Shown here in pieces: positions 12,572 to 25,643 of a stretch of DNA of 64,000 bases. Origin of the DNA: Molanna angustata (taxonomy: Eukaryota; Arthropoda; Insecta; Trichoptera; Molannidae); assembly GCA_963576475.1 (NCBI GenBank), contig OY754987.1, forward strand, positions 10,877,256 to 10,941,255, given 5' to 3'. The translations under genes and the position numbers were made by a program. Under the pieces are notes generated by a model, which was not told the DNA's origin, ran no database searches, and saw nothing but the letters and a program-made list of their open reading frames with translations. Within the stretch, counting starts at the first letter, position 1; each line of letters starts with the position of its first letter.

Positions 12572-13404
12572 ATTACATGAAAATTCTTCGAAACACAATT
12601 GTTCGAATGCGCAATTGTACGAATAACAATTTTTCGAAAATCAGTTATCAGAATGACAATTGTCCGAAAGCAAATTATTCGAACTAACATTTGTTGGAAA
12701 ACCAATTAACCGAATTTAATATATTTTTGTGTCATTATGTTGCCTCCTTTGACATATTTGTTGCCAGTAAAATATATTCGGTGAAGACTATTATTACTTG
12801 TTGTATTATTGTTGGGTACGTATGTTTGCACATTTTTAATAACTGATGTTTGATAGCGCAGGATAGCCTAGTATGTACACCAGTTTATGTTTATCTAGTA
12901 TTCACACCAATTTAGTTATTTTATTTTAATATTATAGTTACTTTTTTAAATATATAATGCCAGTCGCAATTATAACTACAAACAAACCTAACCAACCTAT
13001 TTTTACCAAAGTTTTGTAGGTTTAGGTTTAAAAAATAGGTGTACATCCTAGGATATCTGACAGCGCGGTGCGTCGCCATGTTGTTTATTCCATAGATTTT
13101 TATTAAACATAATATTCTATGTAGATGTAGTACTCCGTGCAAAAAGTGAGTCATTTGTTTTCGATTCATACAAAATTTGCTAACTACGACATCTAGTATA
13201 TTATAATAAAAATCTATGGTTTATTCCTCTCACAATACTACCAACATGACGTCATAAAAACTCGAACAATTGTAAATTCTGATAATTGTGTGTTCGAAAA
13301 ATTGTTTTTCGAAAAAATGTGATTCGAATAATTGCCATTCGTAAAATTGATTTTCGTAAAATTGAGCATTCGAATAATTGTTTTTCGAATAATTTTCCTG
13401 TCAC
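12572..13404. mobile_element. Foldback element with sub-repeated inverted ends and 11-bp target duplication
   Basis: An exact direct repeat CTATTGACTAG flanks the element (12561-12571 and 13405-13415). Its ends begin ATTACATGAAAATTCTTCGA on the left and, reverse-complemented, GTGACAGGAAAATTATTCGA on the right. Each end is a run of about eight to ten degenerate 14-18 bp units of the type CAATTNTTCGAANNN, over about 140 bp. The units are inverted between left and right. The middle, about 560 bp, is non-coding. A 9-11 bp duplication with long sub-repeated inverted ends suits Mutator-like or Foldback elements; the family assignment is inference. Confidence 0.82.
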
Positions 13405-13790
13405 CTATTGACTAGTGATAAGTAATCAAATATTCAGGGAAATTCAATAAATTTTGTTTATATTTACACTATGAAAAATTTAAGATTTTAGTATTTTTAT
13501 GAAAGATTGAGGCCCCGGGGGCAGTACTTGTAGAGCATTTTTTGTGTTAAAATTATAATACATAAGCAATAGGATTATGCTGAGAATCAGCTGCTGGTGG
13601 CGTGTCTTCCTGCAACATAGCTGAGCATGGTCTTTTTGAGTCGGAAAAGTTGTTTTTCTTTTCATTTGTTGATATATTTCTTTGTGTGTAAACTTCTTTT
13701 TTCGTCTCAGTAAATATTTTATTATTATTTTAATTGCAAACATGTTGATCTCGGTTATGATCCGGTAATTTCTTTCACAACGGAGCGTAC

Positions 13791-14478
13791 TCAAGTTGTG
13801 AGGCTATGTGTTTGTGTGGTTGTGTGTAGTTGTTTAAATTTTCTGACTATTGTGATGACGTATGGGGGTAACTTTAGTATGTCTATATTTTTTTGGAGTG
13901 TTTTTGGTATGATGCCTGTAGACGATAATATTATTGGGACTATTGTTACTTTTTCTTGTTTCCATTGTGATTTTATCTGTTCTGCTAACGGTATGTATTT
14001 ATCTATTTTTTCTAAATGTTTTTTTTGTAGATTTGCTGTATTTGGTATCGATATTTCTATTAGATATGTGTGTTTATGTATTTTGTCGATTAATGTAATG
14101 TATGGTCGGTTATGTAGGTTTGCTCTATCTGTGATTATGTCTCTATTCCAGTATAATTTGTAGTTATCATTTTCTGTTACAGCTGGGGGTGTGTATTGAT
14201 ACCACTTGGGGTGTGTTTCGATAAGTTTATGTTTGTGGGCCAGTTCCAAATATATGTGTTTGCAGATGTTATTGTGTCTTATTGTATATTCCGTCGGTGC
14301 AAGAGTTGAGCAGCCACCTGTTATGTGTTCAATTGTTTCTTTTTGTAATTTGCATTTCCTACATGTGTCGTTTGTTATTGTATTGTCTTTTATAATATGT
14401 TTTGCATAGTTTTTTGTTTTTATTATTTTGTCCTGAATAGCTATGATAAATCCTTCTATTTCTGCGTAGAGGTCTGAG
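13791..14478 (-). pseudogene. Non-LTR retrotransposon C-terminal fragment (zinc knuckle and endonuclease-like fold)
   Basis: A frame without a start codon encodes, in order, SDLYAEIEGFIIAIQDKI, a C-x2-C-x8-H-x4-C zinc knuckle (CRKCKLQKETIEHITGGC), and LAHKHKLI. It continues YKLYWNRDIITD, RPYITLIDKIHKHTYLIEIS and EKIDKYIPLAEQIKSQW, to VRKF. This is the 3' end of a LINE protein in which the RPDI...LID...EKIxKY segment resembles a PD-(D/E)XK restriction-like nuclease. Here the expected Asp of RPD is Tyr, so the site looks dead. A further 104-residue frame (13794-13480) looks like 3' untranslated sequence. Confidence 0.75.
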
Positions 14479-14489
14479 TGTTACTTATA

Positions 14490-15090
14490 ATAAGTTTTGA
14501 AAATATTTAACATGCATAAAGCACGTATGTTTTGGCCACATTTGATAACCACGCAAAAACGAATTTCGAAAAAAGATTTATCCAATCATTGAGCGCTCCA
14601 CCCTACTGTGTATTTAAATACTTGAATATTAACTACATACCTATAAAGAGCATTACAAAAATGATTACAAAAAACTTCATTCCTAAGCAGAGAAAATATT
14701 TTTAAATAGAATAAGTCCCACCCAAGTGTCCTTTTCCGACTTGAATTTATTTAGTACTTTGAAATTAAATTAATGTTAGAGTCTGTTAGAGTATTCCTTT
14801 TTCTCATGTCACCATTGTGACTAACTTCAGAGGAACACTAAAATATCTTAGTAAATCTTCATTAATAGGATTTTCTATTGACTCTATCCTATTCATTTTT
14901 TTATTACATGTATTAATTTTAATTCTTAATTTTTCTTTATAAAATAAGATGAATGTTTCATTTGATACTAAAACATGTCTTGTAAAATAAATGTGTATAG
15001 ATATTTGATTAATTGTTTGTAGTCTGTGAAGACTAAAGAGTGTCCTGTTTTGGGGGCCTTTGGATGAATAACAAAAACAAATTATCATTC
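14490..15090. other. AT-rich stretch, nothing recognised
   Basis: A 94-residue minus-strand frame (15088-14804) resembles no family I know and has strongly biased composition. I leave it out as a gene. Confidence 0.45.
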
Positions 15091-15305
15091 GGCCGTCTGC
15101 CGTGGGACAGTTGGTGAGCCGTTTGGCTTCTGTGAGGGCACTCTGGGTTCGGTCTCCAGCAGAGGAGAAATTTATTCATATTCATTTCTCAAGCAAATAT
15201 TGTTTCTTTGGGCGGGAAATACAATACTGGTTAGTTGAAAGAAAACTCCATATGGCAATAAGCTTGCTACTTGCGCAGAGTGCAAGGAAATGTTTATTAT
15301 TAATA
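15091..15305 (+). repeat. SINE family 2 copy
   Basis: The head GGCCGTCTGCC, a run through TTGGTGAGCCGTTTGGCTTC (A-box region) and TGGGTTCGGTCTCCAGCAGA (B-box region) are followed by a tail with TATGGCAATAAGCTTGC, GCGCAGAGTGCAAGGAAAT and TTTATTATTAATATTG. The head-to-tail order matches the minus-strand copy at 25814-26010, including the non-tRNA tail. Confidence 0.8.
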
Positions 15306-15795
15306 TTGTTGTCTTTTTGTTAACACTTTGGATTTCTTGACACCTCAGGTTAATTTATTTGAACCTCAAGTGGATTTGGATCCAGGGTTCAATCTTGATT
15401 GTATTTTCTGTTATTTCATTGATAATTACAATAATATGTACTTATTATAATGCAATATGGCATTGTTGCACGAGGGGTGCATAAAACATCAATTTTGCTT
15501 CTAGAAATTGCACAAAGATTGGTAGTAAAAATTATAATGAAAAAACAATCTGACTATCCAACTTTGTAACATTCTCAAAATTTTAATGTGCCGTCTTTCA
15601 CAAATATTTATATAAAAATGTGCTATTTCAAATACATAGGAAAGTCACGCCATACCTCTGTGCATGTAGAGTAATAGACAAAATATAGTGGGTCAATTGT
15701 GTACGCACGTACAATGGGGTGGTGTGGTTCAACCAACTCGAAACAGATTTGAGACTGGCAACTGAATTGAATTATTAAAAAAAATACTTATATAT
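15306..15795. other. AT-rich stretch, nothing recognised
   Basis: I see no conserved reading frame or repeat that I can match elsewhere in the window. Confidence 0.4.
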
Positions 15796-15799
15796 TTTT

Positions 15800-17560
15800 T
15801 TTATTGACAAACATTTTTCAACATCTCAATAGAGACGAAGTAGGGATATTGTAGAAGAACCAGGAACTCGAGGCACCTACAGTGCTTACAACCTGTCATC
15901 GGCTGGTTTACGTGATCACTTTATGCGCTTGCGCAACATTCACCAATTATGCCTTCTTATTGAGTTCCCTTATCGATGTAATTTTGAAAGTTCTATATAT
16001 TTGAATTGTGTGTAACATTTTACCTGACAATAATGCATTATTACTATTGCTGTTTGTTCATGTTGTGATTCTGATGGAGACACCGAGCAGTAGGTAGCCA
16101 AGTAAGCCAAGGAAACACCAGTGTTAGTTCTCGAAGAGCTGCTTTATTTTGAGTTATACGAAGTGCAGCGATTTGTTATAATTTTTCTTGATTTAAACGA
16201 AGAGACAGCAGAATCTTGATGTTGTTCCCAGTACGGAGAGTAAGAGCGAACTTGCCCTGTGAACTATGCCCTTCCGTATTTATAGGGATCACTGGATACT
16301 CCCCTTTTATCGATCAATACGCCCTTTTTCATTACTCTTTTGATATTTATTTTGATCTCACTGGCAGTCAAAAAATCGCATAGCTCTCTGGGTTATATCA
16401 ATCTGTTAAGTTGATTCTGCTGTCTCTCCTACATATACATACATGGTTATAAAAAATCTTATATACAAAATACAGGAAAGTAAATGGCTTCATAATCAAT
16501 ACACTAAAAAATTTAGACTACTTAAAAATATATAAAATATTAAATATAACTTTAATGAATTCAAATTAATGTTAGATTTATAGTGTAGGGCATTATCGAA
16601 CATCCTACAAGGCCATTTCATTTCAAAACTTATCCCATTTTCAGATAAATACGATTTTTGTCACTATCAATGATTATGATTTTTGCTTATTTGAATGCTC
16701 AAATGAGCTTCCTGGCCAGAACACGCGCTCTGATTGGTCGAGGCAAAAATGTACAAATATTTTTAAAGTCTTATATCTCCGTAATTATTCAACATATCAA
16801 TGTCCGAACCTCGAGTAAATAAATCATTTTTGAAGTAAAATCGATTAGATAAATAAAATAAATATGTTAAAAAATTGCCAAACATTTCATTATTTTTTAT
16901 TCAAACATCGCGCTGTCGTACCACATGAATAGGTATTTTGTTAGCCCGTGCATACCTATGACCAACTGGTGATCGCGAAACCAAACTTCGTAAAAATTGG
17001 TAAAAATAATGAAATGCTTATATCTCTGTCAAATTTCAATCTATAAACGTCTGGTTTTCACTAAAATGAATATTTTTGTGTATTCTATTGATCTGTGAAA
17101 TTATTTTATAAATATAATTTTTATGTTATTTTCAACTCTCTCGTTTCGGCTGGCGCGTAATTGTTTTACCAAACATATCGTGATTTTCATTTTTGCATTC
17201 AATATTTAACAATAATCCGTTACCAAAATAATAAATATTTGATAGATAAAGTAGAAAATCAATAATTAATTATAATCATATAATCTAGTACGCGTGTGAA
17301 GAGTGTGGCTGATGGAGAGAGAGAGATGGCATATCACGTATAAGCGCACTCATCCACCGAGCACGTGACATTTGATTCCCAACACTTGTCGAAACTTGTT
17401 CTCTATATGAACATTGGCGGCTACAATTGCCATCTATGGAGTAACGGAGAAACCTTTTTGTAACGCCATCTATTGAAAAATTAATTTTTATTTGTAAACA
17501 ATGAAAGCAACAGTCCTTGAGATGACGGTGTCACACAAGAATGTCACCCCTGAACTGCGC
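15800..17560 (+). repeat. Repeat F, copy 2 (longest copy)
   Basis: Its outer parts (15800-16030 and 17455-17560) match copy 1 at 11930-12340 in inverse orientation. Copy 1 lacks most of the roughly 1.4 kb between. Partial copies lie at 29765-29885 and 30530-30765. The conserved front carries CATCTCAATAGAGACG, AACCAGGAACTCGAGGCACC and ATCGGCTGGTTTACGTGATC. The interior has no long reading frame. Confidence 0.7.
16050..16440 (-). repeat. Possible solo LTR-like block inside repeat F
   Basis: On the minus strand the block runs from about TGTAGGAGAGACAGCAGAAT through a TATA-like CCCTATAAATACGG to TTCGCTCTTACTCTCCGTAC. An AATAAAGC polyadenylation-like signal and a CA end near ATCACAACA follow. This promoter-plus-polyadenylation layout recalls a retroelement LTR. 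I see no second LTR and no clear target duplication, so this is tentative. Confidence 0.35.
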
Positions 17561-17561
17561 C

Positions 17562-20500
17562 AGAAATATTATTTCATTTTTGGCTTGTTTACCTACTTTT
17601 TGCCAATAAAAATATAATTTGACTCCCGAAAGGGAAAAAAATCCAATGTTTGCGTATATGCAATTAAAAAAGAATATTCGAGACTTATATAGTATTGAAT
17701 AATTTGTAAATTGAATTCAGTTCATTTTGTATAGTTAATAATTTTGTAGATATTATTTTTGATTCTTTGTTCTTAAATGTCTCACATGAGTGCTTGTACT
17801 CTGGTACAAGCACTCGTATTAACTAAGGGCACCATGTTTTTCTGTAAGTGATGATTACATTTTTTATGTGTTGCATTATTATAAATATGTACAAACATGT
17901 GACAATATAAGAACTTGAAAAATCTGAAATAACATACAAAGAAAAGGGGGATCAAAATAAAACATAAATCCTTTAACAAATAACTTTAATTTTTTGCAAT
18001 TTTATAACATTTTACAATAGATTGTAGTAAAATCCATTTTGTCGGTGACAAAATAAAATAGGTTTTCATAAAAAAAAAAACATGGAAACTATTCAGGTCA
18101 GAAATAAACAATAAAAAATTAATTCAAACATAGGACATAATATCTTAGAAGCAATAAAAGGCATTTAATTGACAATTCTTTTTAAAAAATATTTTTATCT
18201 AAAAATTAGGTACTCCATCTGCAACAGTGAAAATTTACATGCACACATTATTCAAACTTAAAGAAAATTAAATATCTATTTACATTTTTTTTTTAAATAA
18301 AACATTTACATACAATTGCGTTGTGAAATAGAAATAAAATCAATCGTTATTTGCGTAATGGAAATGTTTGGATCGATTACTTAAAATTTGAGTTGTGAAT
18401 CAATTCACAAATGGCAGCTAATGTAACAGAGCAAATTTGTAGATAATTTTCTTGTTTTTCAACATAAAAATATGTAGATTGTGTCGAAATTTACAGAGAT
18501 CTATTCCAAAAATAGAAAAATCAAAAAAAGTTGTACAAAATCTTCAAAAAACATGATTATATTATGTACAATAAAGTAAGCCTGACATGAGGTACCTACT
18601 ATTTCATGTCATATTTTAAGTTATTAAAATATAAGCTTAAAAATGATTTGAAGCATCACATTAAATTGTGTTGATTACAAGTATTAAGGGACAAATACTT
18701 TATACATTGATGTAAATACAAAAACTGTCATTTTTTAGTTTCAATAATATCACAAAGATTTTGTTGTCAGTTCTGAATTATAAAATATAACATTATCTAG
18801 TGACATTATGATTCACAGACAATCTAATGTTGCACCAATGTAATTGGCCAAGTCCCGTTATGCATAGACAAAAAGATATTAAGGATCACAGATAATGATC
18901 AATGAATCATCCAATGAAATATGTGTCATATTTTCTCGAAAATTATATCATTTTCTTTTTCGTGTCAAATTGCACATGAGTTAGAACACTGCTTAATGTC
19001 AGACCGGATTTTAATAGTGGTGTACCAACATTTCCATTTGCATTAAATCAACAAATCAAAAATATCTGATTATTACTTTCTTAAATATACATTTTTGCAT
19101 TTTGCATATTGTCAGTGTTAAAACTAGAATATATATTTTTATACATTAGATTCATTTAAAATATTTGTATCATTTGTGCTGGACAGAAAAACAACCGCAC
19201 TAATTATATAAAATATTCTATCTAATTTCATGTAACATTTAAATGAATTTTGAACATATATAACAAACACCATTGTTGTTATCAAATATTGTGTCTTGAA
19301 AATTGAACAGAATAATTTATAAGTGAAAAATAATCATATATTTTACATACATAATGTTTCTTTTTTGACAACCTTTTTTTTTGTATTATCAAATTGGATA
19401 TCTTGAAAATATTTTTATACTGTAACATTATTAAAAGTAATCTATGCAAGCGCATAAGGCGATAATAAAATAAACTAACAAATTTCCTCTCAGCTATCAT
19501 AATTAATCTAATTTAACATTCTTTCGAGTAACTGTGACTCATTTCTACAAATAATTACAAATACTATGAATGCTCCGTGTCCTATGTGCTTCGAAACATT
19601 ATATATCTTGATGAAACTGTCCAGCAATTTCTTTTACAAATATGCTAATTATATCACATTTGATTCAATTGTATGAATATTTAAATAAAATAAAAACATT
19701 TTGAAGGATCAGTTAATCGATGGTTTAAAACGTCTGTTATCAAATGCAGTAATACTTTTCAAAAATAGTTGTGACATTTTGAAGACTAAAGATATAATAA
19801 TAGTAATAGCCTCACAAACTCAGCCTGGTACCATTGGAGGAAACACTATTTAAAAAAATGAAATTGATAGCAACATAATTGAAATAAAATCTTATACCTA
19901 AGCCCATGCATCCCATTCTGGAATGTTGAGTTGCAAAAATGAGGCAGCTTTTTATTTAGTGTGTGCTAAGCCAACATTTGATATAAAATCAATTGCCAGA
20001 GAGAAATTATAGCGATTGTTTATTTGTATTATCCACACAGACAGCAGACATCTATGAACTGGATCCTCAAGTAAAATGACATGGGTTTGTTTCCAGGATA
20101 ACCAATATACAGTTTATACAAACAGATTGTTACTACAAACTAAATTATAATATTTAAATATATTAAAGTTTGTGACAATTTCACATGGCTATATGTCACT
20201 AATATAGTGGAAATCTAGCCAGATGTGTAACCGTCTCTCAATAACTACACGGTAAAGGGCATATCATATTATATTCCGCCCTTTATTCAATAATATTTTA
20301 CATTCCATACATATTTTTCAAATTCCACCGCGAAACGTGAACGCAAAGTCAATCAAATCTCATTTCAAGAGACACAAAACGATTTTGTTTATTCACTTAA
20401 TATGACAGCAGCACCATCTATGAAATGTTTGTTGAATTAAATTCACACATTAGAAAATGGAGGCTCATAAAAGGAGAGGATTTAATGAAGACTTTTCACT

Positions 20501-20711
20501 CATCCTAAGATTAGAGGTTTTCCTATCAACACAGCATCAGAAAATTACGAAAATATGACAATTTGGCTAAGAGTTTATATTCATAGATGTTCATTAAACT
20601 GTTCATCACATCGATAGATGTTTTCTTACTTTGTCATACTTGAACACATCTGTTGAGGAAAAATAGTATTACAAATTTTTAAAGTAAAAGTTACGTAAAG
20701 CATTCTACAAA
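17562..20711. other. Long AT-rich stretch without recognisable features
   Basis: About 3.1 kb of A/T-rich sequence. I see no coding exon, RNA gene or named repeat, apart from 17570-17690, which resembles 60-200. It could be intergenic or untranslated sequence; nothing in it decides. Confidence 0.5.
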
Positions 20712-21010
20712 ATGCAACCACAAATTAATCTGAGAATCAAATACATCAATTATTTCAATAAATATGCAATACTTCAAGTACTTAGAGAGCCTGAGTACCA
20801 TACTTTCATAACTGAAAATAGAACAAGACAAAGTTACGTATATCTCCAAATAAAAAGAAGAACGACATTTGCTCAACATCACTACACATTTCTGGGTGAA
20901 AAGTATTTTAATGAGCTCCCACTAGAAATATAAAAAAATCGAAGAGTGTAGAAAAATGAATCGGGCTATAAAGACTTTATTTATGAAAAAAGCGACATGG
21001 CCCCAGTAGG
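20712..21010 (+). pseudogene. LINE C-terminal fragment
   Basis: It encodes RTRQSYVYLQIKRRTTFAQH and then YTFLGEKYFNELPLEI, a stop, and a further in-frame-like KNESGYKDFIYEK. This matches the end of jockey/CR1-type reverse transcriptase proteins (TR..L..P......+S+...G...+N.LP..I). 5'-truncated. Confidence 0.55.
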
Positions 21011-21400
21011 ATGTGTATGTTGGTAATTTTGTTGGATATTGTAAATTAGAAGTGATTGATGATTTTTGATTATTTCTTGGTGGCTTATAGTTATGGAAGT
21101 GGTACGTTCGTTGTTGTTTGTGCGTGTGACTTTTGGTGTGCACGAACGTAAAGTGAATCTGAGTCGCCATCAAATCTATATGACCAATTTATGTATGTGT
21201 TTTTCTTTGTTATTCATTTATTATTTTTTGTTTTTTTTTTTCCTACACTGCTTAATTATAATAAGGTATTAATGTATACATATAACTGATCCTAAGCGAG
21301 ACTATGTTTTAAATATTGTGTTTCACCTGTATAATTGTCCAGCCACTGTTTGTGTACTTTAAATAAAGTGAAATAAAATAAAATGTAACACTAAATAAAA

Positions 21401-21548
21401 ATCCAGTGGTCGCGAGTTCGAATCCTGCCTCGACCGATTTCGTTCACCTAAGCACAAGCATTTACTTGCTTATTTTAGGGAACGTAGGAAGATGTATATG
21501 TATTTGTTTAACAAGGACATATTCATTTTTTAAAAAAAAAAAAAAAAA
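21401..21548 (+). repeat. SINE family 1 copy, 5'-truncated
   Basis: It starts inside the anticodon arm (ATCCAGTGGTCGCG), has the B box GAGTTCGAATCC, the tail segment GGGAACGTAGGAAGATGTAT, and ends in a long A-run. It is the only plus-strand copy of this family in the window. Confidence 0.85.
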
Positions 21549-22310
21549 TATGTAGCTAATAATTATACAATCAATATTTTGGCCTTTATGATAGCTACAC
21601 ACGGCCTCCCCCTATACAGGCTTTGTCGGCTATAAGAGAGAGGCGATGTTGTATAAGATTATGTTTTGTATATATTATATTGTGTTAATTGATGTATTTT
21701 TATGTTAAAAAAATAAAACAAAATTGTATTCATAATTTAAATACTCAATATAATAAGTATTGTAAAAAGTAAAGAATTTTGGCAGTTAATGTTTTGTAAT
21801 TCCAAACTTTTTTTTGTTTACATAATCAGCATGAAAGTGAAGATGAGCGATTCAAACATGATATTATATTAAGGACCTGAAAAATCAACGTAACTGCAAA
21901 GGAATGACGTAGATAGTTTATTATATGGTGCTCTGTGCTCTCTACTTACCCTCAAAAGTACACGGAATTTACAAAATAACAAACATTATAAAATGTTTAT
22001 TACAAAGTATGATATATAGTTTTTAATATATACAATTAAGTCTGCAGTATGGGTCAAAATATTAAAACAATAACCACATACCTAATTACAGGCGTTATTC
22101 TTAAAATTTCTTGTGGGTGTCTTCTTAAGTGGTGTAATATTTGGATAACAGAATGGACAGGTTTGGATGGGAAATTGGGCAAAGTTTACCGTCTAAAAAA
22201 AAACAAACAAAACAAAAAAAAATTAATTAAAATGAGGGATGGAAAATACTAGTAATTAAAACATAAACCGTGATTTAGTCTATAGTTCACAAAACAGTAA
22301 TTTATACCAT
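21549..22310. other. AT-rich stretch, nothing recognised
   Basis: Short reading frames only. No homology that I recognise. Confidence 0.4.
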
Positions 22311-22506
22311 TTAGGCTTGGTTGTTTCAACAAAAGTAACGGTAATAGTATAGTTAAAATTCTTTGATTCAACGAAATCGTTCAAAAGTGCGTTGTTTGAT
22401 GGCATTAGATCTCAACGAAACAACAAAACTTTTGAATAATTTTATGAAATCAAAGTATTTTAACTATACTTTTACTTTAATCTTTGTTCCAGAAACACAG
22501 CCTTAC
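22311..22506. repeat. MITE family A, copy 2
   Basis: The left end TTAGGCTTGGTTGTTTCAAC and the reverse-complemented right end TAAGGCTGTGTTTCTGGAAC are alike. The inner arms carry AGTATAGTTAAAATTCTTTG against CAAAGTATTTTAACTATACT. It is related to 1854-2006. Confidence 0.65.
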
Positions 22507-24984
22507 TGTCAATTGGTGCAAACCAAAATGAAAATATATAAAAATGACTCTTCTGGTAAAGTTGCTAGATGTAATTAATACCTCATAAAATTATCTGGTT
22601 GATTGGAAGAAATTACCTGATGGCAGTAAACCTGTCAATGAGAAGTATATTTGTTTTATATAATAATTGTAACAGTATAAATAATTGCAGGAGTTGATTT
22701 TTAAAGGCGTAGAACCTCATGACTCACTGTTAATATAATTAATTATCTTTAGAGTTAAAACTTTTATTAATAAATAACTTTTTAGCCAATAGTGATATAT
22801 AAATAACTTTCTATATAATTCACTCAGATGGTTGTGTTAAAACAATCCAATGCTTTGCATGAAGACTGTGTCTCTTCATCGTTAAATAAAAAAAAACATT
22901 TGGTTCACATTTCGGATGAAAAGTTAGACGTAATAATAATAATTATGTTATATTGTTTAACATTAAAAAGTTTAAAACTAAAAAAAAATCATACACACAT
23001 TGCTTTCCTGGTGATGATGCTAATTTTGTAAAAATTATTATTACAGACAATTAAAAAAAAACACTACAGACATGTCAATCAGATATAACACAATATGTTT
23101 CATGATGGTTCCACAATTTCATAGAGTAAGTGTTAATAGATAATTCATATTTACAATCAATCAGAAAACAATCTGCACTAATGTAATAAATGTGTGGCCA
23201 AAATATATGAATAACCAATTAATTAATTTTGTTAATTACTAATTAATTTACAATAGATTAACTCGATAGAATTTTAAAAAATCAAGTGTATCTCTGCTTT
23301 CGTTTGAAAGTCTCTTGAATGCAATACTTTCTCAACAAGATAAAAACCCACAAAAGATAGTTTATTATAAACACATAGTTTATACTTTATATCATATAAG
23401 AAGCTTCCAGAATATTGGGTTTCGTCAGAATATACAAATATTATTATTTGGTTTTACATAATATTTGACACATCGTCCTTGATACAAAATTGACATACAA
23501 AATTTTGATTCCTTTCCATGTGATAAAGATGCAACAATTTGAAAAAGAGTCTGAGGATGTTTTTAACTGCTTTGTACTTCATTTTTTTTAACATCAACAC
23601 ATCCAAACTCAACAGACTTAATAAACGTGACTAGGAATACACTGATATCTTCTCATATGATTTATTCATGTGTTAATTTCTGTGATATAGTACAAGATAC
23701 ATTTGTGTGTTAATTTCTGTGAAATAGTAAAGAATCTCACAAAAAAAATATTATAAATATATTGAAAAATGATGGTATAGTCAATCACGTGGGTTTGCAG
23801 AGCGCAAATTCATGTTTTTTTTTGCAAGAAGTTTGCTGTTTGTTTGTTTGTTTGTATTATCGTCGTTACATATCAAAAATAATTCATGTGACAAAATTGT
23901 GAAAAAACCAATTGGTTCTGATAAAAATATATTGCAGTGTGTAAATATTATCAAACAAAGTATTTTTTATGACAAATATTCAATGTTACTTGTTAAAAAC
24001 AAAGAAAAAAATTATTATGTAACTTGAATTATACAATAATTAGGTTTTTTCAATTTTCTCCTAATTTTGCTGCTGTCACATGACTCGTTTTTAATATGCA
24101 ACAACGTTATGTTAAATCACACCATAAAAGACAAGGCCTGAACAATGGCAGGTCGAATTTTAGGATAATAAACATGAAACAATAAACAATATTTCAAAAA
24201 AACTATTTTAAATATCAAATTTGTACAGAATTATTTAAATCCAATATAAAAAATAAACTAATAGATGACCACATAATTATTTATAAAAAAAAACTGATCT
24301 TTTTGTTATAATCTATCACCATTTAATGGAAATTAACATACATACATAATTAATCGATGAAATTGTGGAATCATTGTAAAGTTATAAACAAGCCAATTAC
24401 ATTTCAGCAAATAAAATCTGCGTTTGATTCTCGGGTACTCCAATTAAACTCCATGCACGCACTTCAAATTAAATGCAGTGTGATCTATTTTCATTGATAA
24501 ATTAACACCAGCGTCACACGGTGACGGCGCGTCTCGCAGTGCGTCATTTTAAATTGGGAGTACCGATGATGATGATGATGACAAAAAAAAAACGAGAGAT
24601 GACATTTGATGTACGTAACAAATTGTGTTTACTCCAAACGGACACGTCTTCGTCGTCAGCAACCAAATTTTTACGTAGATTTTCTAAATCTAATGAAATA
24701 TAATATTATGTACAGCATCAACATTAATACAAATAGTCTTTGTACCTACCTAATTAGTGCTCTTTCTACCAGTTTTGTTCGACTGACACAACGAAATAAT
24801 TCATTTATTCCCCAGATAACTATTTTGTATCCTACACACTTTGTTGCTAGGAATTATCAAATGTTTAATCTTGTTACGGGACAGACGACCAGATAAGGAT
24901 CTTGAAAGAAGAACAATGAAGAACATTACAGCGAATAGTTCAACAGACTGTTCCTTGTACTGAATTCAAAACGCTAACAAAAAC
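22507..24984. other. AT-rich stretch, no gene seen
   Basis: A (GAT)n run near 24566, preceded by the GC-richer GACGGCGCGTCTCGCAGTGC, may be the 3' end of a non-LTR element. Otherwise I see nothing. Confidence 0.4.
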
Positions 24985-25085
24985 TTGTGACTTTTATCTC
25001 GTGTCCCTCAAGGTGGTGTTTTGAATCCACTTCTATTCACTATCTTGGTTAAGTCAATTACTCACAAAATTAAGTGTAAGTATCT
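24985..25085 (+). pseudogene. Reverse transcriptase scrap
   Basis: Translation gives CDFYLVSLKVVF in one frame and VPQGGVLNPLLFTILV in another. The second is the LINE motif GVPQGGVLSPLLFxIxI that precedes the catalytic FADD. Only about 30 codons remain. Confidence 0.55.
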
Positions 25086-25643
25086 TTACAAATAATCTTC
25101 AAATGTACATAAATTCATACATTGAAATAATGAATATTATGAACGATTAATTATTCAGAACTAATTTTACAGAATGTGAGATGATTTTGAAAGTTCAGAG
25201 AGATGAAATTTTTTCTATGGAAAACTAATCAGTTCGAAGTTGTGTGATATTGATATGAAGTGGATTCAATTGAATATTACTCTGAACTTTGGATATAATA
25301 TTATTATAGGTACAGCAAAAAAAAACTTACTGAATATTAAATTAATACAATTATGTTAATTACAGTTTCTAAGTACAATGGTTAATTAATAAATTCAATT
25401 TTTATAACTGGCAGTTAATTATGATACGCATATAGTGAAAGGTACACATATGCATATATTGTATAATTTCTACAAGTGATGATGAATAAAGTGACTTCTT
25501 TAGTACTATGAAATCACATACAAACATGAAATTGGGTACAGTGAAATCACTTATCTAGACACTAGATACAAGCGAAAATGTGAAATTCCAAAAATGAAAT
25601 TTGACAATCTACAATATTATTTAAATAATAATAATAAACACTT

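Noticed and set aside
13480..13794. 104-residue minus-strand frame just past the LINE fragment
   Set aside because: It lies after the stop of the LINE protein and has Ile/Lys-rich, unstructured composition. Most likely 3' untranslated sequence.
14804..15088. 94-residue minus-strand frame
   Set aside because: I could not match it to any LINE or host family, and there is no start context or exon boundary support.
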